From positions 102,674,368 to 102,738,367 of the forward strand of contig CM070899.1 in NCBI GenBank assembly GCA_036417435.1: a stretch of DNA of 64,000 bases, in the 5' to 3' direction. Every line of letters begins with the position of its first letter. Position 1 is the stretch's first letter. Under the pieces are notes generated by a model, which was not told the DNA's origin, made no database searches, and was given only the letters and a program-made list of their open reading frames with translations. The DNA comes from Inia geoffrensis (Eukaryota; Chordata; Mammalia; Artiodactyla; Iniidae). Made by a program: the position numbers and the translations under genes. Below, piece after piece: positions 33,237-46,514 of this stretch.

Positions 33237-36200
33237 GAAAGCTAGACGAGTTGATCCCTGGCTGAAGTCCTCTCAAACCCTAAAATTTTAAGTGCTCAAG
33301 AGGGCAGGCCACAAGGTGAAGCCAGCTATTGCTGTTGGTGGGATTGTAAATTGGTAACAGCCGGTATGAGGATCAGTAGGCACATTCCTTACCAAACTAA
33401 ACACTGGAGGTACCACGAGACTCGGCAACCCCGCTGCAGGTCGTATAACCAGACACTAGCATCATTGGAAGGAAGCTCTTGCACCCCAGCAGTCGTTGTG
33501 GTACCCTTGACCACAGCCAAGACATACAGACGAACGAACTGTCGAGCGAGGGGTGAAGGGAGAAAGATGTTCCGCTACCTACACACGCTCGACTACCACA
33601 CAGCCATAGAACAAAATGCACTCATAGTATTTGCAGCATCATGGGTGGAGCACTAGATGATCTCACTAATTCTGGTCAATTAGAGGCAGCAAGACACATA
33701 TACCCGGATATCCCTTATGTGTGCAGTCTACATAGGGATACAAAGGAAGTTAGTAAAGAAAGGAAACACAGGTTCACAAAGGGAAGAAAGAAGCGAGGAG
33801 TTCCCAAAGGGGGAGATTGGAGACCGGGGAAGAGTGAATTAGGAGATTGGGAGTAACACAAACACATTTAACGTATGAAAAAGTGCTCATCAAGGGCGAC
33901 TCACCCAAAAGAACATGGGACTCTACCAAATATTCCTCGATAAGTAACAGGGCAAAGGATCCGAAACCCTACAGGTAGAGCTACGTTTATAATTGCGTCA
34001 AGTGGCTGTAGAACTCAAAGAGACGCAGCATTGTATATAAACTATGCTGAAAGAGAAAAGGACTGTTCAATGACAAGGCAAGTAAGGGGTTACGAAATGG
34101 CCACTTTCTTACCTCAGGCCTCTGTGACGTCGGCTGGCGTCAGACCCCTGGAGCCTCAGGAGGCCTGTGTCCCACGGCTGGAGGATGCTGCTGCTGTTCT
34201 CCGCTGCGTGGTACCACAATCTGCCAATCCAACAGGGCCCTCCTACAGGTAAGCACAGCCTGGTGTACCCAAATGATGATGAAACAGCTGAGAGGGAAGG
34301 GCTGTGAAGAAAGCGGATCTCCACAGCTCCTGCTAGGCAAGTTCCCACCTCCAGCCCACTTCATTAGAGAGGCCCCACCTGCGAACCACGGCACCCTCCG
34401 AGTAGCCCACTTGCAAGGCTTGCAATATGCCTGCGGTGGGGCAGTGCAGGTTAAGGGGCAGGAGGTGAGCATACACAAGCCCAGAGATGTGTGTTTAGCC
34501 ACGTTCGACTCCCCATTTCCAATCCAACACCGGGACCCCCTCTAAGACTATCTTTCCCCACGTTACCAGAGACGACACGGAGCACTGCTGCCACCTCGTG
34601 GCACACTGCCGTAACAATCTTACCAACTGTGCTGAAGGGCATCTGTCATCCACAAGGCCTACAGCCTGCGGCTTTGAAGACACAACCCAGCCCTCAAGAA
34701 ATATCCTGGGCTAGGGAAACTGAAACGAATTCAAATCACGCCCGACCCTGAGGCAGGAACCTTTCAAGAACTCAGTGGTACTCACCCGCGTTGTAGAAAA
34801 CAGCACATTGAAGAGAAAAGATGCTTAGGATCTGTCATGATTAGAGAGTGCAAAGAAAGCTAGACGAGGTGTTCCCTGGCTGCAGTCCTCTCAAACGCTA
34901 AAAGCGTAAGTGCTCAAGAGGGCATGCCAAAAAGAGAAGCCAGCTATTGCTATTGGTGGGAATGTAAATTGCTAACAGCCGGTATGAGGAACACTAGGCA
35001 TATTCCTTACCAAACTAAACACTGGAGATACCACGAGATTCGGCAACCCCGCTGCAGGTCGTATTACCAGACACTAGCATCATTGGAAGAAAGCTCTTGC
35101 ACCCCAGCGGTCCTTGCGGTTCCCATGACCGCAGCCAAGACAGAGAAATGAACGGAATGGGGAGCGAGGGGTGAATGGAGAAACATGTTCTGCTACCTAC
35201 ACACCCTCGACTACCACTCAGCCACAGAACAAAATGAACCCATACTCTTTGCAGCAGCATGGGTGCAGCAGTACATGATCTCACTAATTCCGGTCAATTA
35301 GAGGCAGCAAGACACATATTCCAGGATATCCCACTTTTGTCTGCCGCCTAAATACGGATACTAAGGAAGCTAGTCCACATAGGAAACACAGGTTCACAAA
35401 GGGAAGAACGAAGCCTGGACTTCCCTGAGGGGGAAATTGGAGAACGGGGAAGGGTGAAGTAGGAGGTCGGGATTCACAGAAACACGCTTAACTTATCAAA
35501 AAGTGCTCAAGGGCGACCCATTCTCAATCACAGGGAACGCTACAAAACATTCCTCAATACGCGAAGAGTGCAAAGAATCCGAAACCCTAAGGGTTTAACT
35601 ACATGTATAATTGCATCAAGTGGCTGTAGAACTCAAACAGACGCAACATTGTATATGAACTAGGCTGAAAGGGAAAAGTACTGTACAATGACAAGGCAAG
35701 TAAGGGGTTAAGAAATGCCTACTCTGTTACCTCAGGTGTCTGTGATGTCGTTACCACGGTAACGCCCCTGGAGCCTAAGCAGGCCTGGGTCCCACGGCAG
35801 ACCTGGGTCCCACGGCCGGAGCATGCTGCTGCTGAGGCATCAAGGCAGGAGGACGTGCCACCTGACAAGTGGCACCCCGGACCGCTATTGCCCATTCTCC
35901 CCTGCCTGGTACCCCAATCTCCCGATCCAGCGTGGCCCTCCTACAGGTAAGCAAAGCCTGGTGTACCCAAATGAGGGTGGAGCAGCTGAGAGGGAAGAGC
36001 GGTGAAGTAACCGGATCTTCACAGCTCCTGCTAGGCAGGTTCCCACCTCCAGCCATCTTCATTAGAGTCACCCCACCTGCGAACCATGGCACCCTCCGAA
36101 TGGCCCACTTGCAAGGCTTGTGATATGTCTGTGGTGGGGCAGTGCAGGTTAAGGGGCAGGAGGTGAGCATACACAAGCCCAGAGGTGTGTGTTTAGCCAC

Positions 36201-36551
36201 GTTCGACTCCCGATTTCCAATCCAACACCGGGACCCCTCTAATACTTTCTTTCCCCAAGTTACCAGAGACGACACGGAGTAGTGCTGCCACCTTGTGGCA
36301 CACTGCCGTAACAACCTTACCAACTATGCTGAAGGGCAACTGTCATTCACAAGGCCTAGAGCCTGCGGCTTTGAAAACACAACCCTGCCCTCAGGAAATA
36401 TCCTGGGCTAGGCAATCTGAAATGAATCCACATCAGGCCCGACTCTCAGGCAGAAACCTTACAAGACCTCAGTGGTAGTCACCCGCGTTTTAGAAAACAG
36501 CACATTCAAATGAAAAGATGCTCAAGGTCTCTCATGATTAGAGAGTGAAAA
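33237..36551 (+). repeat. HOR unit 11 (3,315 bp)
   Basis: Half A is 33237-34854 and half B 34855-36551, with two 18-mers (35780-35815). Early A repeats the unit 10 variants (gcagcaTcatgg, gggaGtaac). Later A returns to the common form (aactatgctg, agacccctgg), with private cttgcAat near 34424. B is a subtype-1 half with the intact RFX-like palindrome (35750-35763) and shares ggagAtacc with units 6 and 7. Private changes include gtatTaccag near 35065 and acaagTggcac near 35870. Confidence 0.97.
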
Positions 36552-39500
36552 GAAAGCTAGACGAGTTGATCCCTGGCTGAAGTCCTCTCAAACCCTAAAA
36601 TTTTAAGTGCTCAAAAGGGCAGGCCACAAGGTGAAGCCAGCTATTGCTGTTGGTGGGATTGTAAATTGGTAACAGCCGGTATGAGGATCAGTAGGCACAT
36701 TCCTTACCAAACTAAACACTGGAGGTACCACGAGACTCGGCAACACCGCTGCAGGTCGTATAACCAGACACTAGCATCATTGGAAGGAAGCTCTTGCACC
36801 CCAGCAGTCGTTGTGGTACCCTTGACCACAGCCAAGACATACAGACGAACGAACTGTCGAGCGAGGGGTGAAGGGAGAAAGATGTTCCGCTACCTACACA
36901 CGCTCGACTACCACACAGCCATAGAACAAAATGCACTCATAGTATTTGCAGCAGCATGGGTGGAGCACTAGATGATCTCACTAATTCTGGTCAATTAGAG
37001 GCAGCAAGACACATATACCTGGATATCCCTTATGTGTGCAGTCTACATAGGGATACAAAGGAAGTTAGTAAAGAAAGGAAACACAGGTTCACAAAGGGAA
37101 GAAAGAAGCGAGGAGTTCCCAAAGGGGGAGATTGGAGACCGGGGAAGAGTGAATTAGGAGATTGGGATTAACACAAACACATTTAACGTATGAAAAAGTG
37201 CTCATCAAGGGCGACTCGCCCAAAAGAACATGGGACTCTACCAAATATTCCTCGATAAGTAACAGGGCAAAGGATCCGAAACCCTACAGGTAGAGCTACG
37301 TTTATAATTGCGTCAAGTGGCTGTAGAACTCAAAGAGACGCAGCATTGTATATAAACTACGCTGAAAGAGAAAAGGACTGTTCAATGACAAGGCAAGTAA
37401 GGGGTTACGAAATGGCCACTTTCTTACCTCAGGCCTCTGTGACGTCGGCTGGCGTCAGACCCCTGGAGCCTCAGGAGGCCTGTGTCCCACGGCTGGAGGA
37501 TGCTGCTGCTGTTCTCCGCTGCGTGGTACCACAATCTGCCAATCCAGCAGGGCCCTCCTACAGGTAAGCACAGCCTGGTGTACCCAAATGATGATGAAAC
37601 AGCAGAGAGGGAAGGGCTGTGAAGAAAGCGGATCTCCACAGCTCCTGCTAGGCAAGTTCCCACCTCCAGCCCACTTCATTAGAGAGGCCCCACCTGCGAA
37701 CCACGGCACCCTCCGAGTAGCCCACTTGCAAGGCTTGCGATATGCCTGCGGTGGGGCAGTGCAGGTTAAGGGGCAGGAGGTGAGCATACACAAGCCCAGA
37801 GATGTGTGTTTAGCCACGTTCGACTCCCCATTTCCAATCCAACACCGGGACCCCCTCTAAGACTATCTTTCCCCACGTTACCAGAGACGACACGGAGCAC
37901 TGCTGCCACCTCGTGGCACACTGCCGTAACAATCTTACCAACTGTGCTGAAGGGCATCTGTCATCCACAAGGCCTACAGCCTGCGGCTTTGAAGACACAA
38001 CCCAGCCCTCAAGAAATATCCTGGGCTAGGGAAACTGAAACGAATTCAAATCACGCCCGACCCTGAGGCAGGAACCTTTCAAGAACTCAGTGGTACTCAC
38101 CCGCGTTGTAGAAAACAGCACATTGAAGAGAAAAGATGCTTAGGATCTGTCATGATTAGAGAGTGCAAAGAAAGCTAGACGAGGTGTTCCCTGGCTGCAG
38201 TCCTCTCAAACGCTAAAAGCGTAAGTGCTCAAGAGGGCATGCCAAAAAGAGAAGCCAGCTATTGCTATTGGTGGGAATGTAAATTGCTAACAGCCGGTAT
38301 GAGGAACACTAGGCATATTCCTTACCAAACTAAACACTGGAGGTACCACGAGATTCGGCAACCCCGCTGCAGGTCGTATAACCAGACACTAGCATCATTG
38401 GAAGAAAGCTCTTGCACCCCAGCGGTCCTTGCGGTTCCCATGACCGCAGCCAAGACAGAGAAATGAACGGAATGGGGAGCGAGGGGTGAATGGAGAAAGA
38501 TGTTCTGCTACCTACACACCCTCGACTACCACTCAGCCACAGAACAAAATGAACCCATACTCTTTGCAGCAGCATGGGTGCAGCAGTACATGATCTCACT
38601 AATTCCGGTCAATTAGAGGCAGCAAGACACATATTCCAGGATATCCCACTTTTGTCTGCCGCCTAAATACGGATACTAAGGAAGCTAGTCCACATAGGAA
38701 ACACAGGTTCACAAAGGGAAGAACGAAGCCTGGACTTCCCTGAGGGGGAAATTGGAGAACGGGGAAGGGTGAAGTAGGAGGTCGGGATTCACAGAAACAC
38801 GCTTAACTTATCAAAAAGTGCTCAAGGGCGACCCACTCTCAATCACAGGGAACGCTACAAAACATTCCTCAATACGCGAAGAGTGCAAAGAATCCGAGAC
38901 CCTAAGGGTATAGCTACATGTATAATTGCATCAAGTGGCTGTAGAACTCAAACAGACGCAACATTGTATATGAACTAGGCTGAAAGGGAAAAGTACTGTA
39001 CAATGACAAGGCAAGTAAGGGGTTAAGAAATGCCTACTCTGTTACCTCAGGTGTCTGTGATGTCGTTAGCACGGTAACGCCCCTGGAGCCTAAGCAGGCC
39101 TGGGTCCCACGGCAGACCTGGGTCCCACGGCCGGAGCATGCTGCTGCTGAGGCATCAAGGCAGGAGGACGTGCCACCTGACAAGCGGCACCCCGGACCGC
39201 TATTGCCCATTCTCCCCTGCCTGGTACCCCAATCTCCCGATCCAGCGTGGCCCTCCTACAGGTAAGCAAAGCCTGGTGTACCCAAATGAGGGTGGAGCAG
39301 CTGAGAGGGAAGAGCGGTGAAGTAACCGGATCTTCACAGCTCCTGCTAGGCAGGTTCCCACCTCCAGCCATCTTCATTAGAGTCGCCCCACCTGCGAACC
39401 ATGGCACCCTCCGAATGGCCCACTTGCAAGGCTTGTGATATGTCTGTGGTGGGGCAGTGCAGGTTAAGGGGCAGGAGGTGAGCATACACAAGCCCAGAGG

Positions 39501-39866
39501 TGTGTGTTTAGCCACGTTCGACTCCCGATTTCCAATCCAACACCGGGACCCCTCTAATACTTTCTTTCCCCAAGTTACCAGAGACGACACGGAGTAGTGC
39601 TGCCACCTTGTGGCACACTGCCGTAACAACCTTACCAACTATGCTGAAGGGCAACTGTCATTCACAAGGCCTAGAGCCTGCGGCTTTGAAAACACAACCC
39701 TGCCCTCAGGAAATATCCTGGGCTAGGCAATCTGAAATGAATCCACATCAGGCCCGACTCTCAGGCAGAAACCTTACAAGACCTCAGTGGTAGTCACCCG
39801 CGTTTTAGAAAACAGCACATTCAAATGAAAAGATGCTCAAGGTCTCTCATGATTAGAGAGTGAAAA
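36552..39866 (+). repeat. HOR unit 12 (3,315 bp)
   Basis: Half A is 36552-38169 and half B 38170-39866, with two 18-mers (39095-39130). Early A carries the unit 9-type variants ctcaaAaggg, atataccTgg, aactaCgctg, ccaGcaggg and aacagcAgag (37604). It has reverted to the common form by cttgCgat (37738) and caacaCcggg. The change of type therefore lies between 37604 and 37738. Private changes include caacAccgc near 36745 and gactcGccc near 37218. B is subtype 2. Confidence 0.97.
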
Positions 39867-42800
39867 GAAAGCTAGACGAGTTGATCCCTGGCTGAAGTCC
39901 TCTCAAACCCTAAAATTTTAAGTGCTCAAGAGGGCAGGCCACAAGGTGAAGCCAGCTATTGCTGTTGGTGGGATTGTAAATTGGTAACAGCCGGTATGAG
40001 GATCAGTAGGCACATTCCTTACCAAACTAAACACTGGAGGTACCACGAGACTCGGCAACCCCGCTGCAGGTCGTATAACCAGACACTAGCATCATTGGAA
40101 GGAAGCTCTTGCACCCCAGCAGTCGTTGTGGTACCCTTGACCACAGCCAAGACATACAGACGAACGAACTGTCGAGCGAGGGGTGAAGGGAGAAAGATGT
40201 TCCGCTACCTACACACGCTCGACTACCACACAGCCATAGAACAAAATGCACTCATAGTATTTGCAGCAGCATGGGTGGAGCACTAGATGATCTCACTAAT
40301 TCTGGTCAATTAGAGGCAGCAAGACACATATACCCGGATATCCCTTATGTGTGCAGTCTACATAGGGATACAAAGGAAGTTAGTAAAGAAAGGAAACACA
40401 GGTTCACAAAGGGAAGAAAGAAGCGAGGAGTTCCCAAAGGGGGAGATTGGAGACCGGGGAAGAGTGAATTAGGAGATTGGGATTAACACAAACACATTTA
40501 ACGTATGAAAAAGTGCTCATCAAGGGCGACTCACCCAAAAGAACATGGGACTCTACCAAATATTCCTCGATAAGTAACAGGGCAAAGGATCCGAAACCCT
40601 ACAGGTAGAGCTACGTTTATAATTGCGTCAAGTGGCTGTAGAACTCAAAGAGACGCAGCATTGTATATAAACTATGCTGAAAGAGAAAAGGACTGTTCAA
40701 TGACAAGGCAAGTAAGGGGTTACGAAATGGCCACTTTCTTACCTCAGGCCTCTGTGACGCCGGCTGGCGTCAGACCCCTGGAGCCTCAGGAGGCCTGTGT
40801 CCCACGGCTGGAGGATGCTGCTGCTGTTCTCCGCTGCGTGGTACCACAATCTGCCAATCCAACAGGGCCCTCCTACAGGTAAGCACAGCCTGGTGTACCC
40901 AAATGATGATGAAACAGCTGAGAGGGAAGGGCTGTGAAGAAAGCGGATCTCCACAGCTCCTGCTAGGCAAGTTCCCACCTCCAGCCCACTTCATTAGAGA
41001 GGCCCCACCTGCGAACCACGGCACCCTCCGAGTAGCCCACTTGCAAGGCTTGCGATATGCCTGCGGTGGGGCAGTGCAGGTTAAGGGGCAGGAGGTGAGC
41101 ATACACAAGCCCAGAGATGTGTGTTTAGCCACGTTCGACTCCCCATTTCCAATCCAACACCGGGACCCCCTCTAAGACTATCTTTCCCCACGTTACCAGA
41201 GACGACACGGAGCACTGCTGCCACCTCGTGGCACACTGCCGTAACAATCTTACCAACTGTGCTGAAGGGCATCTGTCATCCACAAGGCCTACAGCCTGCG
41301 GCTTTGAAGACACAACCCAGCCCTCAAGAAATATCCTGGGCTAGGGAAACTGAAACGAATTCAAATCACGCCCGACCCTGAGGCAGGAACCTTTCAAGAA
41401 CTCAGTGGTACTCACCCGCGTTGTAGAAAACAGCACATTGAAGAGAAAAGATGCTTAGGATCTGTCATGATTAGAGACTGCAAAGAAAGTTAGACGAGGT
41501 GTTCCCTGGCTGCAGTCCTCTCAAACGCTAAAAGCGTAAGTGCTCAAGAGGGCATGCCAAAAAGAGAAGCCAGCTATTGCTATTGGTGGGAATGTAAATT
41601 GCTAACAGCCGGTATGAGGAACACTAGGCATATTCCTTACCAAACTAAACACTGGAGGTACCACGAGATTCGGCAACCCCGCTGCAGGTCGTATAACCAG
41701 ACACTAGCATCATTGGAAGAAAGCTCTTGCACCCCAGCGGTCCTTGCGGTTCCCATGACCGCAGCCAAGACAGAGAAATGAACGGAATGGGGAGCGAGGG
41801 GTGAATGGAGAAAGATGTTCTGCTACCTACACACCCTCGACTACCACTCAGCCACAGAACAAAATGAACCCATACTCTTTGCAGCAGCATGGGTGCAGCA
41901 GTACATGATCTCACTAATTCCGGTCAATTAGAGGCAGCAAGACACATATTCCAGGATATCCCACTTTTGTCTGCCGCCTAAATACGGATACTAAGGAAGC
42001 TAGTCCACATAGGAAACACAGGTTCACAAAGGGAAGAACGAAGCCTGGACTTCCCTGAGGGGGAAATTGGAGAACGGGGAAGGGTGAAGTAGGAGGTCGG
42101 GATTCACAGAAACACGCTTAACTTATCAAAAAGTGCTCAAGGGCGACCCACTCTCAATCACAGGGAACGCTACAAAACATTCCTCAATACGCGAAGAGTG
42201 CAAAGAATCCGAGACCCTAAGGGTATAGCTACATGTATAATTGCATCAAGTGGCTGTAGAACTCAAACAGACGCAACATTGTATATGAACTAGGCTGAAA
42301 GGGAAAAGTACTGTACAATGACAAGGCAAGTAAGGGGTTAAGAAATGCCTACTCTGTTACCTCAGGTGTCTGTGATGTCGTTAGCACGGTAACGCCCCTG
42401 GAGCCTAAGCAGGCCTGGGTCCCACGGCAGACCTGGGTCCCACGGCCGGAGCATGCTGCTGCTGAGGCATCAAGGCAGGAGGACGTGCCACCTGACAAGC
42501 GGCACCCCGGACCGCTATTGCCCATTCTCCCCTGCCTGGTACCCCAATCTCCCGATCCAGCGTGGCCCTCCTACAGGTAAGCAAAGCCTGGTGTACCCAA
42601 ATGAGGGTGCAGCAGCTGAGAGGGAAGAGCGGTGAAGTAACCGGATCTTCACAGCTCCTGCTAGGCAGGTTCCCACCTCCAGCCATCTTCATTAGAGTCG
42701 CCCCACCTGCGAACCATGGCACCCTCCGAATGGCCCACTTGCAAGGCTTGTGATATGTCTGTGGTGGGGCAGTGCAGGTTAAGGGGCAGGAGGTGAGCAT

Positions 42801-43181
42801 ACACAAGCCCAGAGGTGTGTGTTTAGCCACGTTCGACTCCCGATTTCCAATCCAACACCGGGACCCCTCTAATACTTTCTTTCCCCAAGTTACCAGAGAC
42901 GACACGGAGTAGTGCTGCCACCTTGTGGCACACTGCCGTAACAACCTTACCAACTATGCTGAAGGGCAACTGTCATTCACAAGGCCTAGAGCCTGCGGCT
43001 TTGAAAACACAACCCTGCCCTCAGGAAATATCCTGGGCTAGGCAATCTGAAATGAATCCACATCAGGCCCGACTCTCAGGCAGAAACCTTACAAGACCTC
43101 AGTGGTAGTCACCCGCGTTTTAGAAAACAGCACATTCAAATGAAAAGATGCTCAAGGTCTCTCATGATTAGAGAGTGAAAA
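39867..43181 (+). repeat. HOR unit 13 (3,315 bp)
   Basis: Half A is 39867-41484 and half B 41485-43181, with two 18-mers (42410-42445). The A hairpin reads TGACGCC-GGCT-GGCGTCA (40755-40772), with perfect 7-bp arms, as in units 14 and 16. The A/B junction reads gattagagaCtgcaaag (shared with unit 18), and B begins with gaaagTtagacg. Late B has gtgCagcagc (near 42609), which it shares with units 14, 15, 16 and 19. Confidence 0.97.
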
Positions 43182-46100
43182 GAAAGCTAGACGAGTTGAT
43201 CCCTGGCTGAAGTCCTCTCAAACCCTAAAATTTTAAGTGCTCAAGAGGGCAGGCCACAAGGTGAAGCCAGCTATTGCTGTTGGTGGGATTGTAAATTGGT
43301 AACAGCCGGTATGAGGATCAGTAGGCACATTCCTTACCAAACTAAACACTGGAGGTACCACGAGACTCGGCAACCCCGCTGCAGGTCGTATAACCAGACA
43401 CTAGCATCATTGGAAGGAAGCTCTTGCACCCCAGCAGTCGTTGTGGTACCCTTGACCACAGCCAAGACATACAGACGAACGAACTGTCGAGCGAGGGGTG
43501 AAGGGAGAAAGATGTTCCGCTACCTACACACGCTCGACTACCACACAGCCATAGAACAAAATGCACTCATAGTATTTGCAGCAGCATGGGTGGAGCACTA
43601 GATGATCTCACTAATTCTGGTCAATTAGAGGCAGCAAGACACATATACCCGGATATCCCTTATGTGTGCAGTCTACATAGGGATACAAAGGAAGTTAGTA
43701 AAGAAAGGAAACACAGGTTCACAAAGGGAAGAAAGAAGCGAGGAGTTCCCAAAGGGGGAGATTGGAGACCGGGGAAGAGTGAATTAGGAGATTGGGATTA
43801 ACACAAACACATTTAACGTATGAAAAAGTGCTCATCAAGGGCGACTCACCCAAAAGAACATGGGACTCTACCAAATATTCCTCGATAAGTAACAGGGCAA
43901 AGCATCCGAAACCCTACAGGTAGAGCTACGTTTATAATTGCGTCAAGTGGCTGTAGAACTCAAAGAGACGCAGCATTGTATATAAACTATGCTGAAAGAG
44001 AAAAGGACTGTTCAATGACAAGGCAAGTAAGGGGTTACGAAATGGCCACTTTCTTACCTCAGGCCTCTGTGACGCCGGCTGGCGTCAGACCCCTGGAGCC
44101 TCAGGAGGCCTGTGTCCCACGGCTGGAGGATGCTGCTGCTGTTCTTCGCTGCGTGGTACCACAATCTGCCAATCCAACAGGGCCCTCCTACAGGTAAGCA
44201 CAGCCTGGTGTACCCAAATGATGATGAAACAGCTGAGAGGGAAGGGCTGTGAAGAAAGCGGATCTCCACAGCTCCTGCTAGGCAAGTTCCCACCTCCAGC
44301 CCACTTCATTAGAGAGGCCCCACCTGCGAACCACGGCACCCTCCGAGTAGCCCACTTGCAAGGCTTGCGATATGCCTGCGGTGGGGCAGTGCAGGTTAAG
44401 GGGCAGGAGGTGAGCATACACAAGCCCACAGATGTGTGTTTAGCCACGTTCGACTCCCCATTTCCAATCCAACACCGGGACCCCCTCTAAGACTATCTTT
44501 CCCCACGTTACCAGAGACGACACGGAGCACTGCTGCCACCTCGTGGCACACTGCCGTAACAATCTTACCAACTGTGCTGAAGGGCATCTGTCATCCACAA
44601 GGCCTACAGCCTGCGGCTTTGAAGACACAACCCAGCCCTCAAGAAATATCCTGGGCTAGGGAAACTGAAACGAATTCAAATCACGCCCGACCCTGAGGCA
44701 GGAACCTTTCAAGAACTCAGTGGTACTCACCCGCATTGTAGAAAACAGCACATTGAAGAGAAAAGATGCTTAGGATCTGTCATGATTAGAGAGTGCAAAG
44801 AAAGCTAGACGAGGTGTTCCCTGGCTGCAGTCCTCTCAAACGCTAAAAGCGTAAGTGCTCAAGAGGGCATGCCAAAAAGAGAAGCCAGCTATTGCTATTG
44901 GTGGGAATGTAAATTGCTAACAGCCGGTATGAGGAACACTAGGCATATTCCTTACCAAACTAAACACTGGAGGTACCACGAGATTCGGCAACCCCGCTGC
45001 AGGTCGTATAACCAGACACTAGCATCATTGGAAGAAAGCTCTTGCACCCCAGCGGTCCTTGCGGTTCCCATGACCGCAGCCAAGACAGAGAAATGAACGG
45101 AATGGGGAGCAAGGGGTGAATGGAGAAAGATGTTCTGCTACCTACACACCCTCGACTACCACTCAGCCACGGAACAAAATGAACCCATACTCTTTGCAGC
45201 AGCATGGGTGCAGCAGTACATGATCTCACTAATTCCGGTCAATTAGAGGCAGCAAGACACATATTCCAGGATATCCCACTTTTGTCTGCCGCCTAAATAC
45301 GGATACTAAGGAAGCTAGTCCACATAGGAAACACAGGTTCACAAAGGGAAGAACGAAGCCTGGACTTCCCTGAGGGGGAAATTGGAGAACGGGGAAGGGT
45401 GAAGTAGGAGGTCGGGATTCACAGAAACACGCTTAACTTATCAAAAAGTGCTCAAGGGCGACCCACTCTCAATCACAGGGAACGCTACAAAACATTCCTC
45501 AATACGCGAAGAGTGCAAAGAATCCGAGACCCTAAGGGTATAGCTACATGTATAATTGCATCAAGTGGCTGTAGAACTCAAACAGACGCAACATTGTATA
45601 TGAACTAGGCTGAAAGGGAAAAGTACTGTACAATGACAAGGCAAGTAAGGGGTTAAGAAATGCCTACTCTGTTACCTCAGGTGTCTGTGATGTCGTTAGC
45701 ACGGTAACGCCCCTGGAACCTAAGCAGGTCTGGGTCCCACGGCAGACCTGGGTCCCACGGCAGACCTGGGTCCCACGGCCGGAGCATGCTGCTGCTGAGG
45801 CATCAAGGCAGGAGGACGTGCCACCTGACAAGCGGCACCCCGGACCGCTATTGCCCATTCTCCCCTGCCTGGTACCCCAATCTCCCGATACAGCGTGGCC
45901 CTCCTACAGGTAAGCAAAGCCTGGTGTACCCAAATGAGGGTGCAGCAGCTGAGAGGGAAGAGCGGTGAAGTAACCGGATCTTCACAGCTCCTGCTAGGCA
46001 GGTTCCCACCTCCAGCCATCTTCATTAGAGTGGGCCCACCTGCGAACCATGGCACCCTCCGAATGGCCCACTTGCAAGGCTTGTGATATGTCTGTGGTGG

Positions 46101-46514
46101 GGCAGTGCAGGTTAAGGGGCAGGAGGTGAGCATACACAAGCCCAGAGGTGTGTGTTTAGCCACGTTCGACTCCCGATTTCCAATCCAACACCGGGACCCC
46201 TCTAATACTTTCTTTCCCCAAGTTACCAGAGACGACACGGAGTAGTGCTGCCACCTTGTGGCACACTGCCGTAACAACCTTACCAACTATGCTGAAGGGC
46301 AACTGTCATTCACAAGGCCTAGAGCCTGCGGCTTTGAAAACACAACCCTGCCCTCAGGAAATAACCTGGGCTAGGCAATCTGAAATGAATCCACATCAGG
46401 CCCGACTCTCAGGCAGAAACCTTACAAGACCTCAGTGGTAGTCACCCGCGTTTTAGAAAACAGCACATTCAAATGAAAAGATGCTCAAGGTCTCTCATGA
46501 TTAGAGAGTGAAAA
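43182..46514 (+). repeat. HOR unit 14 (3,333 bp; +18)
   Basis: Half A is 43182-44799 and half B 44800-46514, with three 18-mers (45725-45778). It shares a long set of variants with unit 16 only: gttctTcgctg near 44145, cccgcAttgtag near 44735, gggagcAagg near 45111, ggaAcctaagcaggTctgg near 45716, cccgaTAcagcg near 45888, gagtGGGccc near 46032, and gaaataAcctgg near 46364. Private changes relative to unit 16 are cccaCagatg near 44429 and gccacGgaac near 45171. Confidence 0.97.
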
